A DNA stretch of 36,775 nt from assembly GCA_002419135.1 (NCBI GenBank), contig DIFM01000049.1, positions 1-36,775 of the forward strand, in the 5' to 3' direction. Both the position numbers and the translations under genes were made by a program. Shown piece by piece: positions 1 through 8,213 of this stretch (positions are counted from its first letter, which is position 1; each line of letters begins with the position of its first letter). The notes under the pieces are model-generated. The model ran no database searches. It saw only the letters and a program-made list of their open reading frames with translations, and had not been told where the DNA came from. The DNA comes from Dehalococcoidia bacterium UBA5748. Lineage in GTDB: Bacteria > Chloroflexota > Dehalococcoidia > Dehalococcoidales > UBA5627.

Positions 1-183
1 GAGCAAGCCCGGTTTTAACCTTCCATGTACCGGTTTCCATCTAAAACTCCTTTAATTATCTACATGATAATTGTACCCTTTGTTTGCGGGTGTTATCAAG
101 CGAACAAACCCTTTATTTTACCTACGAAATTGATCTTACAAAGGCGTGAAAATTATTTTTGGATCGAAATAACGTTTTTGGTA

Positions 184-1014
184 TCAGGCTTCTTTTCCCG
201 GATTCCAGCAAATATGCAAATCTTCATTGAAGGAATTAAGTGCCTGCATATCTTCAATGTCTATTTCAAAGTCGAAGACATCGGCATTGTCCTGCAAGTG
301 TGTTTGTGAGGATGCCTTCGGAATAACCACCAGACCGGTTTGCAACGACCAGCGAATAAGTATTTGAGCTGCGCTTTTCCCATATTTAACAGCGATTTCG
401 GCTAATTTAGGGTTAGCCAGTTTATTGCCTCTTGTAAGCGGACTGTACGCTTCCATTTGAATCCCTTTGGATTTGCAAAAATCCAGCAGCTCTTTCTGAT
501 AGAGATATGGGCTGAATTCCACCTGGTTAACGGCAGGAACAGTCGTAGATTCTTTCATCAGTGCTTCCAGGTGACTTATAGTGAAATTACTGACACCGAT
601 TGCACGACATTTGCCTGAAGCTAAAAGTTCTTCCATTGCCGACCATGTTTCAATAAATAAACCGGCAACCGGCCAGTGTATCAAATATAAATCGACATAT
701 GATAGCTTCAGGTTTTGCAAGCTTTTGTCGCAGGCGGCAATTGCTTTTTTATAACCATGGTCGCTGTTCCAGAGCTTGGTTGTTATAAAGACATCTTCTC
801 TTACAACACCGCTTTTTACTAAGGCTTTTCCTATACCGATTTCATTTTGATACGTGGCTGCGGTATCTATATGCCTGTAACCGATATTAAGGGCGGATAG
901 AATTGTTTCTTCAACTTTACTATCATCGATTTTCCATGTGCCCAAACCCAGTAACGGTATCTGTACATCGTTATTCAGAGTCATTTTTGAATTGAGATTC
1001 AGCTTATTATTCAT
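184..1014 (-). CDS. Aldo/keto reductase
   Basis: This is a 276-residue NADPH-dependent aldo/keto reductase of the 2,5-diketo-gluconate reductase / prostaglandin F synthase-like group, a cytosolic (beta/alpha)8 barrel that reduces aldehydes or ketones. The catalytic tetrad is complete: Asp50 (RHIDTA), Tyr55 (TYQNE), Lys80 (TTKLW) and His113 (LIHWP). The C-terminal nicotinamide-phosphate binding region (IPKASS) is also present, and the length is normal. The start at 1014 has no Shine-Dalgarno sequence but lies 6 nt after a perfect TATAAT, so the mRNA may be leaderless; an in-frame ATG ten codons later also lacks a ribosome site. It is a single gene, divergent from the small ORF at 1146. The physiological substrate cannot be told from the sequence. 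Confidence 0.93.
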   Translation of the reverse strand: MNNKLNLNSKMTLNNDVQIPLLGLGTWKIDDSKVEETILSALNIGYRHIDTAATYQNEIGIGKALVKSGVVREDVFITTKLWNSDHGYKKAIAACDKSLQNLKLSYVDLYLIHWPVAGLFIETWSAMEELLASGKCRAIGVSNFTISHLEALMKESTTVPAVNQVEFSPYLYQKELLDFCKSKGIQMEAYSPLTRGNKLANPKLAEIAVKYGKSAAQILIRWSLQTGLVVIPKASSQTHLQDNADVFDFEIDIEDMQALNSFNEDLHICWNPGKEA

Positions 1015-1020
1015 ATTCTA

Positions 1021-1026
1021 ATTATA
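1021..1026 (-). promoter_or_regulatory. -10 box abutting the aldo/keto reductase start (leaderless candidate)
   Basis: On the minus strand TATAAT is followed by TAGAAT and then the ATG at 1014. Transcription starting 6-7 nt after the -10 box would begin at the start codon. There is no recognisable -35 box at 17 bp and no ribosome binding site. Confidence 0.5.
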
Positions 1027-1091
1027 ACCCATTACACCTCAATTTGGATATTTGCCGCTATCTGCGGTTCTCTCAAAGGGGTAAACTGTTA

Positions 1092-1121
1092 TTGACATAC
1101 TATTATCCGAGCAATCATAAT
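1092..1121 (+). promoter_or_regulatory. Promoter of the 87-aa gene
   Basis: A perfect TTGACA (1092-1097) is followed after 18 bp by CATAAT (1116-1121). A GGAGG ribosome site lies at 1135-1139, just before the TTG start at 1146. Confidence 0.6.
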
Positions 1122-1145
1122 CATATTGGATAATGGAGGTGCATT

Positions 1146-1409
1146 TTGGAAAATCCTTATGAATATGCCATGGCGACCGAGTTCGTGGTTCCGAAGCAGG
1201 AAACAGACATTCTATCCGACGGACCCGATTACAGGGACCCCAATCTGCAAAAGGCTTTTGCTATGAAAGTCTCAAAAACACTGAACAATATCAGCAATTC
1301 ATTGCCCAATCTTAACGGCGGCGGCTGGCTGATAGTTTCGCACAGTATTTGCCAGGTGGATGATGCTATCCTGATTTCGTTCCTGTTGCAAAGGCCGAAG
1401 CGCGATTAA
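1146..1409 (+). CDS. Small conserved-looking protein, function unknown (87 aa)
   Basis: I do not recognise this 87-residue protein. The TTG start at 1146 is chosen because GGAGG lies 6 nt upstream and a TTGACA/CATAAT promoter precedes it, so the gene looks genuine despite its size. The N-terminal half is acidic and hydrophilic. The C-terminal half carries a glycine-rich turn (NLNGGGWLIVSHS) followed by a short hydrophobic stretch and a basic tail (RPKRD). There is no signal peptide, no clear transmembrane helix and one lone cysteine. It stands alone between the divergent aldo/keto reductase and tRNA-Thr(CGU). Confidence 0.6.
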   Translation: MENPYEYAMATEFVVPKQETDILSDGPDYRDPNLQKAFAMKVSKTLNNISNSLPNLNGGGWLIVSHSICQVDDAILISFLLQRPKRD

Positions 1410-1465
1410 AATCTGTCAGGGTTGTTTTTATCAAAAATCCCGTTTTATGTTATACTTTAGCTAAA

Positions 1466-1541
1466 GCCAGCGTAGCTCAGCAGGTAGAGCAGCGCTTTCG
1501 TAAAGCGCGGGTCGGGGGTTCGAATCCTCTCGCTGGCTCCA
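1466..1541 (+). tRNA. tRNA-Thr (anticodon CGU)
   Basis: The acceptor stem GCCAGCG pairs with CGCTGGC. The anticodon stem GCGCT/AGCGC encloses the loop TTCGTAA, giving anticodon CGU, which reads ACG. The T arm carries TTCGAAT. The 3' CCA is encoded (1539-1541). A -10-like TATACT lies at 1451-1456. Confidence 0.95.
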
Positions 1542-1566
1542 TTATTGTCTATTTCATGGAGGAGAG

Positions 1567-2340
1567 ATGAGTCGTTTCATTGATAAATTAAAGCATGCGT
1601 CTGTATCGGAGCCCGCGCCTCTCGGGTTCAGAACAGTGCAAAAGGCTATTAAGCCGCGATTGCTGATAATAGCACTTTTAGAGAAACCCGATGTACCGGA
1701 AACTGTTGACATAACAACTGTTGCGGATGCCTGTCTGTTTAATACTAAGAAATTAACCGAATACAAATCGGTTGAGAAAATCGCTAAATCAATTAAAGAT
1801 ATGCCCTGCGGATGCCGCATTGGCGGTAATTTTAATATCGATTTTGAAAAGACTGCCATTGATTTTGTTGTTTTTTCGGATGAAATGCCGGCTTCTGCAT
1901 TATTAAAATCGGAAAAAACGGGCAGAATTGTTCTGGCTGAAGAAGATATGACAGGAGAGATGATACGCATACTGGATGTAATGCCGCAGGATGCCGTATT
2001 TCTTGATGAAAAATCCGGGGAAAAGTTGTCCCTGACATGGCAGAAACTGACTGTCTATAAGCGTTTTTCATCCTTATCGACCAAGCCGCTACTAATATCC
2101 GTTCCCGTAAATCTGACTGCCGATGAATTGCAGACAGTCTGGGATATGGGAGTTAACGGTTTGGTTGTTAATATGGCTGGCGCCGAATCGTTCGAAGAGC
2201 TAAAAAAGCTGCGAAAGGCTGTAGAAGCGCTGCTTCCTCCGTCAAAGCATAAACGTAAATCGAGGGCTATAGTTCCCCAGGTTCGTACTGAGGCTCCTGC
2301 GGTTGCCGATGATGACGATGACGGCGAAGAAGACGAGTAG
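1567..2340 (+). CDS. Conserved hypothetical protein with acidic C-terminal tail (257 aa)
   Basis: This is a 257-residue soluble protein with no assigned function. The ATG at 1567 has a GGAGGAGAG ribosome site directly before it. The central part alternates short hydrophobic strands and helices (LLIIALLEKP, IDFVVFSDEM, LLISVPVNL, GVNGLVVNM), which suggests an alpha/beta or TIM-barrel-like fold. The CGCRIG segment holds two nearby cysteines. A basic stretch (PSKHKRKSR) is followed by a strongly acidic C-terminus of mostly Asp and Glu. The N-terminus (MSRFIDKLKHAS) resembles, from memory, unassigned proteins of Dehalococcoidia, so it may be a lineage-restricted family. It directly follows tRNA-Thr. 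Confidence 0.75.
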   Translation: MSRFIDKLKHASVSEPAPLGFRTVQKAIKPRLLIIALLEKPDVPETVDITTVADACLFNTKKLTEYKSVEKIAKSIKDMPCGCRIGGNFNIDFEKTAIDFVVFSDEMPASALLKSEKTGRIVLAEEDMTGEMIRILDVMPQDAVFLDEKSGEKLSLTWQKLTVYKRFSSLSTKPLLISVPVNLTADELQTVWDMGVNGLVVNMAGAESFEELKKLRKAVEALLPPSKHKRKSRAIVPQVRTEAPAVADDDDDGEEDE

Positions 2341-2362
2341 AGTTTCAAACCGCCCGTCCCAA

Positions 2363-2543
2363 GATGCTTCGTCCCGATAAATCGGGACTCTAGCATGACA
2401 GTAAAACCTTAGGGGCGACCATCCGTCATCTGTCTTTTATTTAATAATTGCTGGCGGGTTTTCGGACTCCCATGAATATGATGCCGTTGTGGTTTCCCGA
2501 TAAATTGGACGCTTCATTTGTTAATCACGAACTCAGCATGACA
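2363..2543. repeat. Two copies of a dispersed intergenic repeat
   Basis: Copy one (2363-2400) runs from GATGCTTCGTCCCGAT to TAGCATGACA and contains the palindrome GTCCCGATAAATCGGGAC. Copy two (2493-2543) is more degenerate but keeps CCCGATAAAT, a GCTTCATT block and CTCAGCATGACA. Related copies occur at 7836-7932. Such short repeats are non-coding and may derive from miniature elements. Confidence 0.6.
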
Positions 2544-2587
2544 AAAAAGAATAGTAAAAGGAAGCCCTCGTAGACTACGAGGGCTTC
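2541..2587 (-). terminator. Terminator of the GuaB3-like gene
   Basis: A perfect 13-bp inverted repeat (arms 2561-2573 and 2575-2587, GAAGCCCTCGTAG) lies 24 bp beyond the stop codon. On the minus strand it is followed by CCTTTTACTATT and then six Ts. The T tract is somewhat distant, so efficiency is uncertain. Confidence 0.65.
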
Positions 2588-2610
2588 GGTATTTAATCAA
2601 AAACTTTCGG

Positions 2611-3759
2611 TTATTTAGAGGCAAGTCCGCTCATCTGGTAGAATTTGCCTTCGCTGGTGATTGCCGGCGCAATTACCATTTCAGCCTGCTGCAATTCTTT
2701 AATCGTTGCTGCTCCGCAGACTCCCATCGTCGTGCGCAAAGCGCCGATAAGATTCTGGCTGCCGTTGGTAATTGAAGAGGGGCCGAAGAGAATCTGCTCG
2801 TAGGAGCTGTTGATACCTACTTTAATCCTGGTGCCTCTCGGAAGGGAAGCATGCGGATTTGCCATTCCCCAGTGATAGCCCCTGCCCGGTGATTCCTTTG
2901 CCTGTGCCAGTATCGAACCGAGCATAACGGCATCGGCTCCGGCTACAAAGGCTTTGCAGACGTCTCCGCCCTTGCGGAAACCGCCGTCTGTAACAATTGG
3001 GACGTACCTGCCCGATTCTTTCTCATAATCGTCACGGGCTGCGGCGCAGTCCATAGTGGCAGTAATCTGAGGAACGCCGATACCGAGTACCTCGCGGGAG
3101 GTGCAGGCAGCGCCGGGTCCGACCCCGACCAGTACGGCGGCAACACCGGTTCTCATAAGCTCAAGACAGGCGCTGTAGCTGACACAGTTACCGACAACTA
3201 TCGGAATGGGGACAGTATTGCATAGTTCGACAAAACTGAGTCCCTTGTAACTCTTTGAAATATGGCGGGCGGTGGTTACCGTAGATGCTACGACCAGTAT
3301 ATCCGCACCTGCCTCTACTATAATGGTTGCCAATCTCTTGGTGTTTGCCGGGGTAACCGAAACGGCACAAACAGCGCCTTCTTTCTTAATCTCTTTTATG
3401 CGTTTGGCAACCAACTCATCTCTCATCGGCTGAGAGTATATTTTCTGCATGAGAGCGGTAATCTGGTCGTTGGGAGCCTGGGCAATCTCTTCCAGCACTT
3501 CATCGGGTCTTTCGTATCTGGTTTGAATACCTTCCAGGTTTAAAACCGACAGCCCTCCGAATTTACTCATAAGAGAAGCTGTTTTGGTATCAGTTACTCC
3601 GTCCATTGCCGAGGCGATGACCGGGATTCCGAATGTAATGTCCCCGATTTTGAAATCTAAATTGGTCTGGTCCGGGTTTATCGATACGTCACCGGGTACT
3701 ATGGCGACTTCATCGAAACCGTAAGCACGGCGTAACTCTTTAAATTGAGGTGTGCTCAT
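2611..3759 (-). CDS. guaB3: GuaB3-type IMP dehydrogenase family protein
   Basis: This 382-residue TIM-barrel protein belongs to the IMP dehydrogenase/GMP reductase superfamily. It lacks the tandem CBS domains of classical GuaB (about 490 aa), and its length fits the GuaB3 subfamily. The active-site loop with the nucleophilic cysteine is intact (GPGAACTSR, Cys219). So are the monovalent-cation/phosphate segments (VTDGGFRKGGD, MLGSILA) and the N-terminal ASAMDGVTD. AAGGAGG lies 8 nt before the ATG. Expected activity is conversion of IMP to XMP in guanine synthesis, although GuaB3 proteins have also been discussed as reductase-like or accessory, so substrate and direction are inferred. The gene is monocistronic and divergent from rsmI. 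Confidence 0.85.
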   Translation of the reverse strand: MSTPQFKELRRAYGFDEVAIVPGDVSINPDQTNLDFKIGDITFGIPVIASAMDGVTDTKTASLMSKFGGLSVLNLEGIQTRYERPDEVLEEIAQAPNDQITALMQKIYSQPMRDELVAKRIKEIKKEGAVCAVSVTPANTKRLATIIVEAGADILVVASTVTTARHISKSYKGLSFVELCNTVPIPIVVGNCVSYSACLELMRTGVAAVLVGVGPGAACTSREVLGIGVPQITATMDCAAARDDYEKESGRYVPIVTDGGFRKGGDVCKAFVAGADAVMLGSILAQAKESPGRGYHWGMANPHASLPRGTRIKVGINSSYEQILFGPSSITNGSQNLIGALRTTMGVCGAATIKELQQAEMVIAPAITSEGKFYQMSGLASK

Positions 3760-3943
3760 TTCTGTTCCTCCTTAATGAAATATACGGTAGTAGTTGAACG
3801 GGTTAAAAGAAAATTAAACAAAGATGGTTTGTTAAATATAATTGGTTATTATATCACAATCAGCAACAGGTCTGCATATTACTTTCTAGACTCTAAAAAC
3901 CTATTACGTTATAATATAGAAAATTAAGGAAGACAAAATATAA

Positions 3944-4759
3944 ATGCCTAGCCTGTATATTGTGGCGACTCCCATAGGAAACCTTGAAGATATTTCCCCG
4001 CGAGCTATCAGGATTTTGCGTGAAGTAAAACTTATTGCTGCCGAAGACACACGCAAAACCCGTATACTTCTGGATAAATATGAGATAAAAACGCCTTTAA
4101 CGAGCTATTACGAACATAATAAGATAGACAAACTGGATTATATTCTGGCGCAGCTTGAACTGAAGGATATCGCCATTGTATCGGAAGCAGGGATGCCGGG
4201 TATATCCGACCCGGGTTACGAACTGGTTGCCGCTGCCGTTGGCAGGGGCCTTACGGTAGTACCGATACCGGGTCCTTCGGCAATAATCACTGCTTTGGCT
4301 GTTTCCGGCTTAGCAACAGACAGGTTTACATTTATCGGATTTTTACCGCGCAGAATCGGTGAAAGAAGGCAGGTACTTACTACTGTTGCGTCCGAAACCG
4401 GCACCATAATCGCTTATGAGGCGCCTCATCGCATACAAGAGGCATTAAATGATATAATATATGTTTTAGGCGACAGGAGAATTGCTGTTTGCCGTGAACT
4501 CACCAAGATGTATGAAGAGGTTTTTCGCGGCACGGTAAGCGAAGCCCTGAATCACTTCAGCGACCCGAGGGGTGAGTTTACACTTGTCATCGAGGGCAGG
4601 GCAAAGGAAAAGCCGCGTCTTACCGAAGATGTGGTAAAAAAGCTTGAGGCACTGCAGCAGGAAGGGATGGGAGCCAGAGAGTCGGTGGCAAAGGTTGTTA
4701 AGGAAACCGGTTTATCCAAAAAAGAGGTCTATCAGGCGTGGCTTAAACTGTTATCATAA
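3944..4759 (+). CDS. rsmI: 16S rRNA (cytidine-1402-2'-O)-methyltransferase RsmI
   Basis: This 271-residue SAM-dependent methyltransferase modifies the ribose of C1402 in the decoding centre of 16S rRNA. The tetrapyrrole-methylase fold is evident. The N-terminal LYIVATPIGNLEDISPRA and the AAEDTRKTR motif are family signatures, followed by SEAGMPGISDPG and the PGPSAIITAL glycine loop that shapes the SAM pocket. The C-terminal helical part (GLSKKEVYQAWL) is the usual RsmI tail. A TATAAT lies at 3910-3915 and AAGGAAG provides the ribosome site. Length matches the family. It begins the same-strand run rsmI, zinc-knuckle protein, metG, polyprenyl synthase. Confidence 0.96.
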   Translation: MPSLYIVATPIGNLEDISPRAIRILREVKLIAAEDTRKTRILLDKYEIKTPLTSYYEHNKIDKLDYILAQLELKDIAIVSEAGMPGISDPGYELVAAAVGRGLTVVPIPGPSAIITALAVSGLATDRFTFIGFLPRRIGERRQVLTTVASETGTIIAYEAPHRIQEALNDIIYVLGDRRIAVCRELTKMYEEVFRGTVSEALNHFSDPRGEFTLVIEGRAKEKPRLTEDVVKKLEALQQEGMGARESVAKVVKETGLSKKEVYQAWLKLLS

Positions 4760-4801
4760 GCCGCTTGTTGATATGTTACTTATTGTCAAAAGGAGTTTAT
4801 T

Positions 4802-5038
4802 ATGAGAAGGGGATGTATCTCATCAGGAAGAGTTAATTGCGATATCTGCAGTCGTGTTATCCAATATCCGGAGAGGTATCTTTGTGTAGATGAGGAAGAT
4901 GGGGTGGAGGCGGAAAAAGGCAAGATGGTGCGCTATTGTGTAGAATGCGCTTACAAAAAAGGCTACTCCCATTATAAGGAAGAGAAAGGTGAAAAAATCC
5001 TCACTTTCTTTACCGAAACCGATATCCATCAGGTATAA
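4802..5038 (+). CDS. Small zinc-knuckle protein, function unknown (78 aa)
   Basis: This is a 78-residue hydrophilic protein with two CxxC pairs (CDIC near residue 14 and CVEC near residue 48), enough for one treble-clef or rubredoxin-like zinc site. Cys5 and Cys28 are additional. The region between the pairs is acidic and the C-terminal third is rich in Lys, Glu and Tyr. AAGGAG lies before the ATG at 4802. The stop is only 6 bp before metG, so the two are probably co-transcribed and translationally linked. It could bind nucleic acid or act as a small zinc protein, but no specific function can be assigned. Confidence 0.7.
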   Translation: MRRGCISSGRVNCDICSRVIQYPERYLCVDEEDGVEAEKGKMVRYCVECAYKKGYSHYKEEKGEKILTFFTETDIHQV

Positions 5039-5044
5039 GTCTTT

Positions 5045-6721
5045 ATGAGAGAAAAAATATATATCGGTGTAGCCTGGCCTTATGCCAACAGCTCGCTTCA
5101 TTTAGGTCATATTGCCGGAGCCTATCTGCCGCCGGATATTTTTGCGCGTTATCACCGCACTAAAGGAAACCTTGTTTTAATGGTGTCCGGTTCCGATGTG
5201 CACGGCACACCGATAACAATACGCGCAGAACTGGAAGGGGTAGAGCCCTCGGAAATCGCCGACAAGTATCACCGGCAGTTTTTGCAGTCTTTCAAAGATT
5301 TCGGTATAACCTTCGACCTTTTCACCAATACCGGAACCGAAAATCATAAAGAAGTGACCCAGGATATATTTTCCACCCTGTTAAACAAAGGATATATCTA
5401 TAAAGACACCGTCTTACAGCCTTTTTGTTCAAAGTGTCAGCGCTATCTGCCCGACCGCTATGTCGAGGGTACTTGCCCTCTTTGCGGTTACGACGGTGCC
5501 CGCGGCGACCAGTGCGATAAATGCGGACAACCCTTAAATCCCAACGAGTTAAATGCTCCGCGTTGCAGAACTTGCGGCACAACTCCCGAGTTTTGTAATT
5601 CAGAGCAGTTTTTTCTTAAACTGACCGCCTTTCAAGATGAACTGCTTGTTTGGGCAAGGAAACAGAAACACTGGCGTTCCAATGTTGCCAACTTTACCAT
5701 TAAATATCTGCAGTCCGGGCTAAAAGACCGGGCGATTACGCGTGACATCAGTTGGGGTATTCCATTGCCTATCGAAGGGTATGAAGGCAAGTGTATCTAT
5801 GTCTGGTTCGAAGCGGTCATCGGTTATCTATCAGCTTCCAAAGAATGGGCTAAATCGACCGGCAATCCCGATAAATGGCGCGAGTTCTGGCAGAGGGAAG
5901 ATGTAAAAAGTTATTATTTCATCGGAAAGGATAATATTCCTTTCCATACCATTATCTGGCCGGCGATGCTTTTAGGATACGGCGGCCTTAACTTGCCGTA
6001 TGATGTTCCCTCCAATGAATATCTAACCATTGAAGGTAAAAAATTATCGAGCAGCTTAAACTGGGCGGTTTGGTTGCCGGATTATCTGTCGCGCTACGAC
6101 CCCGACCCTTTGCGGTATCTGCTCTCTGCTAATATGCCGGAAACCAGCGATACCGATTTCTCTTGGCGTGAATTCGTGCGCCGCAATAACGACGAACTGG
6201 TTGCGACCTATGGCAACCTGGTTCAGCGTGTGCTCACTTTTACATATCGAAGTTTTGACGGGTGTGTTCCCGACCCGCTTGATATAGATGAAGACAACCA
6301 GGCGCTTTTAAAGAAAACAGAAGACACGTTGGAAAAAATGGGAGAACTGATAGCCGCCTGTCACTTCAGGGAGGCAATAAGAGCGGCTATGGCACTGGCT
6401 CAGGAAGCCAACCGCTACCTTGAGGAGAAATCCCCCTGGAAAGTAATCAAGACCGATAAACAGGCGGCGGCGGTTACTCTCTATGTAGCACTAACCGTCA
6501 TTTCCGGTCTCAGAACGGCGTTTTACCCTTTCCTTCCGTTCAGCTCTCAAAAACTGCATGAGTATCTGGGTTATGAAGGCAAGGTGGAAGATGACGGGTG
6601 GCAATTGCGTTTACCATCACCGGGGCAAGGGTTATTATCTCCGCAGCCTCTCTTTGTCAAGCTGGATGACGAAATCATAGAACAGGAAACTGCCAGGCTC
6701 GGTAAAAAAGACAATATATAA
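5045..6721 (+). CDS. metG: Methionyl-tRNA synthetase
   Basis: This 558-residue class I aminoacyl-tRNA synthetase charges tRNA-Met with methionine. The HIGH motif appears as HLGH (residues 19-22) after WPYANSSLHLGH. The connective-peptide insertion at about residues 128-180 has four CxxC knuckles (CSKC, CPLC, CDKC, CRTC), the two-zinc arrangement of E. coli-type enzymes. The KMSKS signature appears as KLSSS near residue 335. The helical anticodon-binding domain follows (WREFVRRNNDELVATYGN). The protein stops after that domain without the C-terminal EMAP/tRNA-binding dimerisation domain, which is normal for many bacteria. It lies 6 bp after the zinc-knuckle gene and 19 bp before the prenyl synthase gene. 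Confidence 0.97.
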   Translation: MREKIYIGVAWPYANSSLHLGHIAGAYLPPDIFARYHRTKGNLVLMVSGSDVHGTPITIRAELEGVEPSEIADKYHRQFLQSFKDFGITFDLFTNTGTENHKEVTQDIFSTLLNKGYIYKDTVLQPFCSKCQRYLPDRYVEGTCPLCGYDGARGDQCDKCGQPLNPNELNAPRCRTCGTTPEFCNSEQFFLKLTAFQDELLVWARKQKHWRSNVANFTIKYLQSGLKDRAITRDISWGIPLPIEGYEGKCIYVWFEAVIGYLSASKEWAKSTGNPDKWREFWQREDVKSYYFIGKDNIPFHTIIWPAMLLGYGGLNLPYDVPSNEYLTIEGKKLSSSLNWAVWLPDYLSRYDPDPLRYLLSANMPETSDTDFSWREFVRRNNDELVATYGNLVQRVLTFTYRSFDGCVPDPLDIDEDNQALLKKTEDTLEKMGELIAACHFREAIRAAMALAQEANRYLEEKSPWKVIKTDKQAAAVTLYVALTVISGLRTAFYPFLPFSSQKLHEYLGYEGKVEDDGWQLRLPSPGQGLLSPQPLFVKLDDEIIEQETARLGKKDNI

Positions 6722-6740
6722 CGATAGGAGAAATATCGTC

Positions 6741-7718
6741 GTGGATGTAAAACAGGTTTATTCACTGGTTAAAGAAGGGCTTATCGGGGTAGAGGAGAAT
6801 TTTAAAACGCTTGCCTCCGATAATAGTAAAAGTTTTCCTGACCTTCATAAAATGCTTGAGCATATTTTGTGTGGGGGAGGAAAGGTTGTTAGGCCTTTAC
6901 TGGCACTGCATTCCGGAAGTCTTTATAAATATCAGCACGAAAAACTGGTCTATATGGCTTCAGCCAGTGAGTTGATGCATATCGCCACTCTTGTCCATGA
7001 TGATGCAATTGATAAAGCCGATGTCCGCCGCGGGCGTGCTACCATAAATAGCATCTGGGGAGTGGACAGGGCAATTATTTTCGGTGATTACCTCTTTGCC
7101 AAAGCGGCGCAGTTTGCCGTTGCCACCGGGAGCTTACGCGTGGTAGGTCTATTTGCCGAAACACTGGAGGCGATTTCTCACGGAGAGCTCAGGCAGGGTT
7201 TCAGCGCATATCAAATCAACCAGACGTTCGAAGATTATCTGGAGCGCATTACCGGCAAGACGGCAGCCCTTTTTGCGCTGGCAACCGAGGGAGGGGCGGT
7301 GCTGGGGGAGGCATCGGAGGAGGATATTCAATCTATGAGAGATTACGGAATCAGTCTGGGGATTTCTTTCCAGATAGTAGACGATATCCTTGATTTTACC
7401 GCCAGTGAGAAGGAATTAGGCAAACCGGTTGCTTCCGACCTGATTCAGGGAACGATGACTCTACCTTCTATGATGCTTTTAGAACGTTTCCCCGGCGATA
7501 ACCCTGTCCGGCGTATCTTCAATAAGGAAGGCGACAGCCGCGAGAATGTTAAAGAAGCTATAGATTTGCTTAATGCCTCCGATATTATAGAGGATTGTTA
7601 TAAAATGGCTTCGGATTACAGCGAAAAGGCACGCCGCAATCTTGATAACATGCCGGATACCAAGAACCGGCAGGCTCTTACGGCACTTGCCGATTTTGTT
7701 GTCAAGCGCAAAAAGTAA
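6741..7718 (+). CDS. Polyprenyl diphosphate synthase (long-chain trans type)
   Basis: This 325-residue trans-isoprenyl diphosphate synthase elongates an allylic diphosphate with IPP, probably to make a quinone side chain. The first aspartate-rich motif is DDAID (in LVHDDAIDKADVRRG) and the second is DDILD (in FQIVDDILDF). The GGGKVVRPLL segment binds IPP. The residue five before the first motif is alanine, which in this family usually means a product longer than C20. The GTG at 6741 is preceded by TAGGAG at 6725-6730. It closes the metG run. Exact chain length cannot be read from the sequence; heptaprenyl or octaprenyl synthase are the natural candidates. Confidence 0.92.
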   Translation: MDVKQVYSLVKEGLIGVEENFKTLASDNSKSFPDLHKMLEHILCGGGKVVRPLLALHSGSLYKYQHEKLVYMASASELMHIATLVHDDAIDKADVRRGRATINSIWGVDRAIIFGDYLFAKAAQFAVATGSLRVVGLFAETLEAISHGELRQGFSAYQINQTFEDYLERITGKTAALFALATEGGAVLGEASEEDIQSMRDYGISLGISFQIVDDILDFTASEKELGKPVASDLIQGTMTLPSMMLLERFPGDNPVRRIFNKEGDSRENVKEAIDLLNASDIIEDCYKMASDYSEKARRNLDNMPDTKNRQALTALADFVVKRKK

Positions 7719-8151
7719 GAACTGCGTACCCTTAAAGCTGATTCCCTCCTCCTCAGTCATCAATTCTTCAGGACTATCCGTTACCTGTCTTCCTGAAGTC
7801 ACAAGGGGTGACTGAAGGAACTGGGGGTTAGGAGAAATCCCGATAAATCGGGACCTCAGCATCAGTCCGTTATAGAGTAATAACCACCCTACCCCGGATG
7901 CTTCATTCGTCCCTCGCGAATTCAGCATGACAATCCAACCGTCTTTGCGAGTTTTCCCGAAGGGAAGGCCAAGCAATCACTACAAAACCTTTTGATTACC
8001 ACGCAGGCAAATTAATATCTAAAAAACACTTTGTCTCTGCCTTATAGGATGTAACCATCGATTAAAAATGCACAGGTAGAGATTGCCGCGTCATCCCGAC
8101 ACGTCGGGATTCCTCGCAATGGCACCCTGGTTGTTCAAATACTGTTACAAC
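7719..8151. repeat. Repeat-rich intergenic region without genes
   Basis: I see no credible gene in this stretch between the converging prenyl synthase and moaE. Four repeat units can be recognised. 7836-7863 contains CCCGATAAATCGGGAC and CTCAGCAT. 7896-7932 runs from GGATGCTTC to TTCAGCATGACA. 7941-7982 has TTTGCGAG and AAGCAATCAC. 8079-8123 runs from GATTGCCGCGTCAT through the palindrome CCCGACACGTCGGG to CCTCGCAATGG. The first two match the units at 2363-2543. The last two belong to a second type with TTGCGAGG/AAGCAATC ends. Confidence 0.6.
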
Positions 8152-8184
8152 AAAAAATCGCCCGTCTTTTTCGGAACGGGCGAT
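8152..8184 (-). terminator. Rho-independent terminator of moaE
   Basis: Arms ATCGCCCGT (8157-8165) and ACGGGCGAT (8176-8184) form a 9-bp GC-rich stem. On the minus strand six Ts follow immediately (8152-8157). Confidence 0.85.
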
Positions 8185-8213
8185 TCGTGTTTCGTCTTGT
8201 TAAACTATTAAAG

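Noticed and set aside
25..309. Open frame of 94 codons on the plus strand at the window start
   Set aside because: It overlaps the aldo/keto reductase on the other strand, has no ribosome site and no recognisable motif.
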